DNA from: JBGPQJ01 sp963709295
Lineage (GTDB): Bacteria; Chloroflexota; Anaerolineae; Anaerolineales; Villigracilaceae
Length of the DNA stretch: 64,000 nt
NCBI GenBank assembly: GCA_963709295.1
Contig: CAVPVW010000008.1
Location: 806,001 to 870,000 of the forward strand
Direction of reading: 5' to 3'
The notes beneath the pieces are model-generated. The model did not search any database. It was not told where the DNA came from and was given only the letters and a program-made list of their open reading frames with translations. How positions within the stretch are numbered: the first letter of the stretch is position 1; each line of letters begins with the position of its first letter. Below, in pieces: positions 32,511-39,984 of this stretch. The position numbers and the translations under genes are program-made.

Positions 32511-32632
32511 AATGAATACATGGCACACATTGCATGAGGATTACCCCAGGTCCTGATCGTCATTGATTTTTCATTGCTGGACCCGGAAACCACAGAAGCG
32601 AAACCGTCTGCAATCGGTTTCGCTTTTTTGTT
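32511..32632 (+). ncRNA. Candidate small RNA with its own promoter and terminator
   Basis: About 120 bases lie between a promoter-like pair (32476-32504) and a strong intrinsic terminator: AAGCGAAACCG at 32596-32606, CGGTTTCGCTT at 32615-32625, then TTTT. It contains a possible 14-codon reading frame at 32512-32556 (MNTWHTLHEDYPRS) without a ribosome binding site. It may be a small RNA or an attenuated leader for the gene at 32699. No known RNA family recognised. Confidence 0.35.
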
Positions 32633-32698
32633 CGCCTTGTCTGAGGCGGCAGGCTGATTCCCGTACAGGTCGTGCCGCCAACGAGCAACGGAGGTCCG

Positions 32699-33982
32699 AT
32701 GCCGGATGAAGAGCAGCAATCTCATCAAAACATGGAGGAATGCCGTCAGACCCATGGACAGCAAAGGCGTTTTGGAGCCAACACTGAAGCCGAGGGCGAT
32801 AGTGCAAAAGCTGCTGGCGGCGGGAGCGTGAAAACCGTCGCCCTTATCGCCGGCGGAGGCGCCGCTCTCGTTCTGGGTGCAGGCATCTTGTTATCCGCCA
32901 TCTACTTCTTTCAAATCCGGGCGGACAAAGATCCATGCACCGAACCTGGAGGCATAGGGTGCAAGGTCAGCGTTCGAGCCTACGAGACGTCTGTTTACTC
33001 CGACATCACCGACGTCTTCCCAACATGGTTCACTGAGATGCCAACCGAGACGGAAAGTCCTATCGCCCAAATCGTCCTCCCATCCACTTCATCACAATTG
33101 CCGGCCTGCGAGTCCCTGCCGGACATGGAGAGTCTGGGTCTCACCGGCGAAGCCCAGAAATGGATGATCGGAAAAGGCATGGAGCTGGCGGAAAAGCTGC
33201 CCGGATACTTCAGCGAATGGGCCAGGCAGGGAGTCCAATTCGGCGCCGGTGAGACATCCGAAATGCAAGGCGGGGTCACCGGGGTCATCGACCAGGATGT
33301 CGCTGAGGGCGAGGGCATGGTGGATCAGGATGACTCGCCCGGCTCGGGCATGTCCATCCTCGTTGAGTTGGTCTATCCTTCCGGGACATCTGACGCGGCG
33401 CGCTGGGTGTTCCTGATCAAGTCACTGCCTGAGGGGCAGCCTGCCAAAGACGACGCCGGCACTCCGGTCCCGACCCAGGCCGCCGGCAGCCTGGGCGGAG
33501 GGTATTCCTTCATCCTCCGGGGCGAACACTATAATGCGGAAACGGGTCTATGGGCGCCGGTCTGCGAGGACAGCCTCTTGCCTCCCCAGGCAACTCCGGC
33601 AAGCGGACCGGTGATCCGCATTTTGACGAACGCCAGGTGCCGGCAGGGGCCTTCAACAGTCTATCCGGTGGTGGCGACATTTCCAGAAGGCGAGGTGCTC
33701 CAGGTGACCGGGCGGAATCAAGCCGGGACCTGGTGTCAGGTGGCCCTCATTAACCGGCAGGGTGTCTGCTGGGTGGCGGGAAATCTGGTGGACCCGCCCA
33801 TTTCTCTTCTCAACCTTCCCGTTGCCTACGCTCCCCCTCCTCCAACCGCCACCGAACCGCCCAAACCCGGATCGCAGCCGGCCACCGGGTTTTGGGTCAC
33901 GAATAATCCGAATTTTCCCAACGGAATTTGCCAGTTGACATGCGGTGTGAACGACTCGCCCTGCACACCCTGCACGCCTTAG
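32699..33982 (+). CDS. Membrane-anchored protein with an SH3b-like domain
   Basis: 427 residues. A hydrophilic N-terminus of about 45 residues precedes one membrane span (TVALIAGGGAALVLGAGILL), so the rest is probably outside. The middle is unrecognised and acidic. An SH3b-like domain lies at about residues 300-370 (IRILTNARCRQGPSTVYPVV, EGEVLQVTGRNQAGTWCQV), a wall- or peptide-binding fold. The Pro-rich C-terminus ends with CQLTCGVNDSPCTPCTP, possibly disulfide-bonded. The start follows GGAGGTCC. Confidence 0.72.
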   Translation: MPDEEQQSHQNMEECRQTHGQQRRFGANTEAEGDSAKAAGGGSVKTVALIAGGGAALVLGAGILLSAIYFFQIRADKDPCTEPGGIGCKVSVRAYETSVYSDITDVFPTWFTEMPTETESPIAQIVLPSTSSQLPACESLPDMESLGLTGEAQKWMIGKGMELAEKLPGYFSEWARQGVQFGAGETSEMQGGVTGVIDQDVAEGEGMVDQDDSPGSGMSILVELVYPSGTSDAARWVFLIKSLPEGQPAKDDAGTPVPTQAAGSLGGGYSFILRGEHYNAETGLWAPVCEDSLLPPQATPASGPVIRILTNARCRQGPSTVYPVVATFPEGEVLQVTGRNQAGTWCQVALINRQGVCWVAGNLVDPPISLLNLPVAYAPPPPTATEPPKPGSQPATGFWVTNNPNFPNGICQLTCGVNDSPCTPCTP

Positions 33983-34001
33983 TTGCTAAATGGAGAATGG
34001 A

Positions 34002-35102
34002 ATGAAAACGAGGACTGAATTTTCCACAACAATACTTTCAATATGCACGCTGCTTGTCTTCGCCCTGTTCTCCTGCGGACCGTCGAATCCCTATCCGCTC
34101 GGGGAGCCGGGGCAATATGATTTCGGCACAAAAGGTGGCTTCAGTCAGGAATATTTATTTGAAGACTCCAGCCGCGACGGCCGCAAGATCGGCCTCATGA
34201 TATGGTATCCAGCCAAACTGCCTGAGGATGCCCCTCCCAGCGACTATAACATAGACGCTCCTCCGGACCTCAGCGGTGCGCCTTATCCGGTGATTCTGGG
34301 ATCGGCAAAGGTAGGCAGCATCTTTGGTCCGCATCTTGCCTCACAGGGATTTGTTTTCGTTGGGGTTAAGGGATTGGATAACTATGCCGTGTGGGATGAG
34401 AACCTGTTCAACCAGCCGCTCGATATCCTTTTTGCCCTGGATCAGGTGGCTGCGAATCCGCTCAAAGGCTTGGAGGGGATGATCGACGCAAACCATGCGG
34501 GGGTCATGGGGTATTCCTTCGACGGTTACAATACCCTGGCTGTAAGCGGTGCGCGCGTGGAGCCTGAGCATTACCTTGATCAATGCGCGAACTTTACCGA
34601 ACGCTTTCCAACTCTTCCAGATGGCGCAAAGAGTTATTTCTGCGATCTTTCTCAACGATGGGATGAATTCTCCGCCAACGCCGGTCCCGGTCTGACCGAC
34701 AGCGGCGACGGTTTGTGGCAGCCGATGACCGACGAGCGCATCCGCGCGGTCATGCCGATGGCCCCGGATGGCGCCATGATCTTTGGCGAACAAGGACTGC
34801 AATCTGTCGATCGTCCAACATTGATTTTAGTGGGAACGGAGGACCTTGGTTGGGATGAGTACAACCGAGAATCAACTTATATCTATGACCGTCTTGGCAC
34901 ACCCGACAAGACACTCATCTCTTTTATCGGCGAAGATCATTCTATGATTTTTAGAGAAGAACCGCTTGCGAGAATGAAGCATTTCGCAGCGGCTTTCTTC
35001 GGATATTACCTGCAGGGACAGGAAGAGTATCAAAAGTATTTCTCGGAGGACGTTGTCAACCATCTGGAGAACATGGCTTGGGGCGTATATAACGGAGAAT
35101 AA
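34002..35102 (+). CDS. Lipoprotein alpha/beta hydrolase (PAF-acetylhydrolase / dienelactone-hydrolase-like)
   Basis: 366 residues. The lipoprotein signal includes LSICTLLVFALFSCGP. The hydrolase body has GLMIWYPAKLPED and the nucleophile elbow HAGVMGYSFDGYNTLA, with Ser in GYSFDG. A late Asp (PTLILVGTEDLGWDEYNRES) and His (ISFIGEDHSMIF) complete a triad. This arrangement is seen in extracellular esterases acting on lipids or small esters. The ATG at 34002 has GGAGA upstream. GC is lower than the window average. Confidence 0.8.
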   Translation: MKTRTEFSTTILSICTLLVFALFSCGPSNPYPLGEPGQYDFGTKGGFSQEYLFEDSSRDGRKIGLMIWYPAKLPEDAPPSDYNIDAPPDLSGAPYPVILGSAKVGSIFGPHLASQGFVFVGVKGLDNYAVWDENLFNQPLDILFALDQVAANPLKGLEGMIDANHAGVMGYSFDGYNTLAVSGARVEPEHYLDQCANFTERFPTLPDGAKSYFCDLSQRWDEFSANAGPGLTDSGDGLWQPMTDERIRAVMPMAPDGAMIFGEQGLQSVDRPTLILVGTEDLGWDEYNRESTYIYDRLGTPDKTLISFIGEDHSMIFREEPLARMKHFAAAFFGYYLQGQEEYQKYFSEDVVNHLENMAWGVYNGE

Positions 35103-35164
35103 AATACCGCGTGGGGAAGTTTCTTTGCCAGTTATAATGATGAGACACAACTTTAGGAGTATTT

Positions 35165-35830
35165 ATGACGACACTTTCCCGCGAATCTCTCAACCGTTAC
35201 TGGCAGTACGCCCTCTGGCTGGCGCTCTTCACCATCTTCTACAACCTGGCTGAAGGGCTGGTTTCCATCTACTTCGGCGTGCAGGACGAAGCCCTGACCC
35301 TCTTCGGCTTCGGCATCGACTCGTTCATCGAGGTCCTGTCGGGGGTGGGCATCCTGGTCATGGTGACCCGCATCCGCCGCAACCCCGATACGCCGCGCTC
35401 GCAGTTCGAGCGGACCGCCCTGCGCGTCACGGGCACGTCGTTCTACCTGCTATCCGCCGGCCTGGGCATCTCCGCGGTTTACAACATCATCACCGGCCAC
35501 CAGCCCGAGACGACACTGCCCGGGTTGGTCATTTCACTGATCTCCATCGCCATCATGTGGCTGTTGGTGACAGGCAAGCGCAGGGTCGGCCGCGCGCTCG
35601 AATCGTCCCCCATCCTGGCGGACGCCAACTGCACGATGGTCTGCATCTACATGTCGATCGTTTTACTTGCCTCGAGCGTGATCTACCAACTCACCGGCTT
35701 TGGCTTCGTGGACAGCCTCGGAGCAATTGGCCTGATCTACTTCTCGGTCAATGAGGGCAAAGAGGCCTTCGAAAAAGCCGCCGGCATGGAATGCGCTTGC
35801 GACGAGGATGAAAATCACGAGAAGGCATAA
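35165..35830 (+). CDS. Cation-efflux-like membrane protein
   Basis: 221 residues with five to six spans, related to the transmembrane domain of cation diffusion facilitators: EALTLFGFGIDSFIEVLSG occupies the place of the metal-binding helix with its Asp. The cytoplasmic CDF C-terminal domain is missing; the chain ends in ECACDEDENHEKA, which could bind a metal. Which ion it moves is unknown. The start follows TAGGAGTATTT. Confidence 0.72.
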   Translation: MTTLSRESLNRYWQYALWLALFTIFYNLAEGLVSIYFGVQDEALTLFGFGIDSFIEVLSGVGILVMVTRIRRNPDTPRSQFERTALRVTGTSFYLLSAGLGISAVYNIITGHQPETTLPGLVISLISIAIMWLLVTGKRRVGRALESSPILADANCTMVCIYMSIVLLASSVIYQLTGFGFVDSLGAIGLIYFSVNEGKEAFEKAAGMECACDEDENHEKA

Positions 35831-35865
35831 GGCAGCCTGATTTATTATTGTCATGGAGGTGGAAC

Positions 35866-36105
35866 ATGCCCGCCAAAAAATCCGCAGCAAAAAAATACAT
35901 ACTCCATCACAAGGACGGCAGTCTCTGGGCAACCGGGCAGACCATCGACGGGGTCGCCACCGGCTATTGGGAGTGGTTCCGCAAGGACGGCTCCAAACTC
36001 CGCTCGGGATGGTTTGAAAAAGGCGAACAGGCCGGCGAGTGGACCACTTACGATAAGAAAGGCAATGTTTTTAAAGTGACCCAAATCAAGCCAAAGAGCA
36101 AGTGA
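35866..36105 (+). CDS. Small MORN/YwqK-like protein, copy 2
   Basis: 79 residues, a close paralogue of 31749-31988; most positions are identical (GVATGYWEWFRKDG and TTYDKKGNV shared). Differences concentrate at surface-type positions. The ATG follows GGAGG at 35854-35858. A terminator follows 15 bases after the stop. The two copies lie about 4 kb apart with unrelated genes between them. Confidence 0.75.
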   Translation: MPAKKSAAKKYILHHKDGSLWATGQTIDGVATGYWEWFRKDGSKLRSGWFEKGEQAGEWTTYDKKGNVFKVTQIKPKSK

Positions 36106-36120
36106 CTTGAGCTTAATCCA

Positions 36121-36156
36121 AGCGCAGCAGAGAAAAAATCCCTGCTGCGCTTTTAT
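36121..36156 (+). terminator. Intrinsic terminator
   Basis: AGCGCAGCAG at 36121-36130 pairs with CTGCTGCGCT at 36142-36151, followed by TTTATTTTT. Confidence 0.85.
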
Positions 36157-36177
36157 TTTTATTTATTCCTAATGACA

Positions 36178-37276
36178 CTAATCAAAGAAATCTGCAGGGT
36201 ATTCTCCCACCAGCGGTTCATCATCGCGGATGGCCAGCAGCACCGAGGCCTCTCCCGGATAGTATAGAATCCCCGACGGGCACGAAATGACAAAGCCGTC
36301 GTATTCCGAATTGAAGCACGCCCAGCACCCGCCCCCAGGCATCGCGCATTTCAACCAGCGGATCGCCAATCTTGACCAGTGTGCCCGCCTCGACCAGGTG
36401 ATGCACGATACACGATTCAGCCACGCGCGCCACGCTGCGCCGGCGGGTGGGAAAACCCGGGTCGACGATCTTGATCCCGGTGATCGGCTCCGGTTCGCCC
36501 GGCAGCATGCCTGCCCAGCGCATCACGTTCCGCAGCCCGGCCATGCCCGCCTCGACCGTGGCCTTCAAGGGAGTGTAGGAGCTGCTCAGCTCGGCTGTCA
36601 GCGCAGGGATGCCGGCTACTGTGGCGATGGAAGCCGTGGAGGAGCGGTGCAATTTTTCATCGATGTACTTTCCGACGGAAAAATCCGCCGTGATGGTGTG
36701 CCCGTAAGCTTTGGCCATCTCTTCCATTTTTTTGCTGACGGCTTCAGCGCGCTGTTTGCCTGCCTCGTCGCCTTTTCGGTACAGCACCCGGTCGCGGAAG
36801 ACGAATGATAGCGAATTGATGCTGATGCAATGCAGATCAAAGAACAAGGAGGCGGACTTCTTGATCTCCTCGAACAGACGCCCGTAAGCCTGCTCCAGCG
36901 CCGAGGGAGGCGCCTTGTCCGGGTCATTTTTGGGAGGGCGCCCGTCGGGGAACAGGCGGTTGGGGTCGGTGTCGTCGTAGTACGCGCGGCGCTCGAGGGT
37001 GCGCAGCCCGGCCGGGTTCAAGGCGGGGACGGCAACGATGGTGCCTCGCAGTTCGCTCACCAGTTCCGGGGTGATCAGCTTGTGGATGACCTGGATGCCG
37101 GCGTGCTCGATGCCATGGATGCCGGCGGTGATCCAAAAGACCGGACCCTCCTCGTTCCCTTGCGCGAGGATGACGGGCAGCCTGTCCATGCCCCCGACCG
37201 GGTGCCGGACAAGGTCATATTCTCCATAGGTGATTTTTCCACGTTCTGCCTGGGCGGTTCCTAATGCAAGGGTCAT
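36178..37276 (-). CDS. M14-type succinylglutamate desuccinylase/aspartoacylase-family protein (one frameshift)
   Basis: A zinc-dependent deacylase or carboxypeptidase-like enzyme, about 365 residues. The zinc ligands lie in WITAGIHGIEHAGIQV (His and Glu) and SASLFFDLHCISINS (His). AVPALNPAGLRTLERRA follows the family pattern. The C-terminal domain (AESCIVHHLVEAGTLVKIGD) is the biotinyl-like beta domain of the AstE/AspA group. Near 36318 the frame shifts; the second frame gives NSEYDGFVISCPSGI and ends at 36178. The start ATG 37276 follows AAGGAG. The substrate is not evident. Confidence 0.82.
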
Positions 37277-37302
37277 GAGGCTCCTTATTTTTTTACCTGG
37301 GT

Positions 37303-39304
37303 TCACGGGCAGAGGGTCACGGTGAGTGACTGCTGGATTTCCTCGCCAAACCGATACGGCTTCCTCCGCAATTCATCGCAGATTTCCTTGACAAGGCGAG
37401 CATCCAACCGGCTTTTTATGTTTGTTACTTTGTCAGTATTTCCTGCCCATAGATAACCCTCGAGAAACGGCAGCCATTCCGCCTGTTCGATCGGCGTCAG
37501 TCCAGCCGCGAAGGCTTCATCTCCCAGCCTCACAACAGTCTCCCAGTCACCGGCCTGCTTGGCCTGTTCGGCGCTCTGGTAGAAGTAGCACCAGTCGTGC
37601 GGAGGTTCGGGGCCGAAGATCGCCTCAGAGGGCGGGGCAGTCTGTGCAGCGAGGTCGATCTGATCAGCGTATGAAAATTGCAGGAGGGGTACCAGGCGCG
37701 GCTCAAAGTGCAGCGGGAGCTGGATGTCGTCCTTGTCCACCACCTTGAGGCAGGAATTATCAGCCGGCAGAGCAAGCAGCAGACTCTTGTTGAAATCCCG
37801 TGTAAATTCCAGCTTGCGCATGCCCCGAACGTCCACCACCCCTGCCCTGACCATCTGATAGGTATCCGGGTTGAGCACTTCTGACAGTGATCGTCACCGT
37901 CTCCATATCCGGGCGGTAGATCAGGTTGGCCGGGCCCCACGTCTCGTAGTCTTCGAAGAAGGCTTCCTCGGGAAAGGAGGTCAACAGGACGGTGCCGTCC
38001 TTAAGACCGGGCGCGCGCCAATATAACTGCCACCAGATGGTCTTCTGATTGTCCCAGAACCGCTGCCAGTGGTAACCGTTCAACACCAGCGATGCCGCGC
38101 CCATGAAAAGCAGAAAGGCGAGGGCGACCTCCCTTCCGCGGCCGCGAATGAAACCGAAAATGAGGCCCGTGAGCAGAATCGCCACTGCCGGGCTGGCATG
38201 AAGCGTATATTTGTCGTAGCCGCCAGTGAAGGAGATGTCCCGCCCGGCCAACAGGACCGGGAACAGGGCTGCATACAGCGACACCGCACCGACCAGACAT
38301 ACCTCAAGAACGCGGCTGCGGCCTGCTTCGTCATCAGCGCCGTGTAAACGCTTCTCCAGCCACATTCCTGTTGCGGCAATTGCCGCAACCAGCGCGCCTG
38401 TGAAAAGGGCTGTCGCCAGCTGCCACGATTTCTCGAGCGCTGCATATTTTTCAAAAGGGAATGCCCAGGCGATCGCCACCGCCTCCAGGACGTCCATGAT
38501 GGATTCCTTGCCCAGGTAAACGAGGGTGTTGCGGGCGTTTACCGCAAACGATTCCATGATGGAAAATTGATCGGTGCCGCCGCGCCCGCTTTTGAAGAAT
38601 CCCAGGCGCCAGATCAGGAAGCCCAGGATGACCAGCGCATAGGGCAGGACATCGATTATGAACCGGCGAATCCTTTCGCGTGTTTTCAACTGGACAGCCT
38701 GTTGGGGCACCAGCCATAGCACGCACAGGCGCAGGACCTCAAGCCCGATCATGTACTCATACAGAAGGAAATTGAGCAGGGCTAATAGAATTGCAGCGGC
38801 AGTCCAGCCTGCGCGAACCGATTTCCGGCCAGCCTGCAGTGCGAGGCCTGAAAACCAGATCGACATTAACGCTGAAGTCAGGCTGAGCAGCTGGTTGGTT
38901 TTGGTGGCGGCGTTGGGCCAACCCAGGAAACCCGGATAAACCAGGTAGATGAGCGCGGCAGCAGTGGCAGCACGCCGGTGTTCCGGCCAGATCAGCCGCA
39001 TAATCCCGTACATGGCCACCGCGCCAAGCGTCCTAAGGGTATAGGAATAGAGCTGCCAGGTGAAGGGCGTATTGCCAAGCAGGCGGTAAGTCAGATCGTA
39101 GGTGTATCCCATGAATGGACGGTCGATCGAGAACAAGTCGATAATGCTGTCCGCCCCGCGCACATTCGCGGACCATAGCATATACCAGTCGTCCCGATAA
39201 AAGCCCAGGCGGTTGACAAAAGGCAGGAAAATGACCATGCTCACCAGGACCAGCAATCCGATCGGGAGCAGCACATTTTTCCACTGAATGGGTTTTCTCT
39301 CCAT
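37303..39304 (-). CDS. Multi-span membrane protein, GT39/PMT-like (one frameshift)
   Basis: About 666 residues, with roughly eleven membrane spans. The N-terminal luminal loop RLGFYRDDWYMLWSANV contains the acidic motif expected of GT-C glycosyltransferases that use polyprenyl-linked sugars, but the family match is weak. After the last span a soluble domain follows. A one-base frame change near 37878 interrupts it; the second frame continues VLNPDTYQMVRAGVVDVRGM and ends at 37303. The soluble tail contains a TPR-like segment (AEQAKQAGDWETVVRLGDEA). I take it to be a membrane glycosyltransferase-like protein of unknown substrate. Confidence 0.65.
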
Positions 39305-39406
39305 GCGCGATTCCTCTCCATCGACGTGCCCGCCACATTTTTCTGTCAAGACCCGTCCGAGGCGATATTGTAACATGGCGTTTCAACGCACCGTTATCCG
39401 CGGTTA

Positions 39407-39435
39407 TTGACTCTCGCCCATGGTCAGCGTAGTAT
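39407..39435 (+). promoter_or_regulatory. Sigma70-type promoter
   Basis: TTGACT at 39407-39412, 17-base spacer, TAGTAT at 39430-39435, about 25 bases before the small membrane protein gene at 39460. Confidence 0.6.
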
Positions 39436-39459
39436 TAATGTGGCTCGAAGGGAGTTCCC

Positions 39460-39831
39460 ATGGACCATCGTCCGCCCTCGGTGATACTAACGTATGGCTT
39501 CATTACCCTGAACATCATCATCTGGTTCGCGTTGGGGACCATCATTTTGGTCAACTTGCATCCTGGCGTGCCCGAGCAGCCCCCTTTCAAGGAGATCATG
39601 GCAACCTTGTCCTTTGCTGCCGCCGGTACTCTGCTGGTCACATTCATCTTTCTTCGGAAACACAGCCGCGTGGCTTATTTCCTGATGCTGACCTTCCTGG
39701 GTATCGCTTCGATCCTGATCGTTTTCGACGATGTCGGCTGGGTGGACCTGGTGGCCCTTGCCTTGAGCATCATTCCTTTGATCCTGTTGATCAAGGACAG
39801 AAGTTGGTATCTGCAGCGACAGATAGTGTAA
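39460..39831 (+). CDS. Small integral membrane protein, 123 aa
   Basis: Four predicted spans: ILTYGFITLNIIIWFALGTI, ATLSFAAAGTLLVTFIFL, VAYFLMLTFLGIASILIVF and LVALALSIIPLILLI. Loops are short and the C-terminus is basic. It has its own promoter and the ribosome binding site AAGGGAG. Family not recognised. Confidence 0.68.
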   Translation: MDHRPPSVILTYGFITLNIIIWFALGTIILVNLHPGVPEQPPFKEIMATLSFAAAGTLLVTFIFLRKHSRVAYFLMLTFLGIASILIVFDDVGWVDLVALALSIIPLILLIKDRSWYLQRQIV

Positions 39832-39886
39832 GGATGTATACTTAAGCGGACTGTAGGAAGAGTATCTGTCACGTGGAGCACGGGGA

Positions 39887-39984
39887 ATGAATCAGAAAGG
39901 AATCATCATTACGCAATCATCGCCGGCATTTTACTGGGCATTGTTTTTGTAACCCTCTGGCGGCGGAAAATTGATGAAAATTAA
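39887..39984 (+). CDS. Possible single-span microprotein (needs one frameshift)
   Basis: ATG at 39887 with GGAG at 39874-39877 opens MNQKG; one base removed near 39900 would join a frame reading YAIIAGILLGIVFVTLWRRK then IDEN and stop. This would be a 31-residue peptide with one membrane span, overlapping the start of the large downstream gene by 11 bases. Support is limited to the ribosome binding site, hydrophobic pattern and overlap. Confidence 0.3.
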
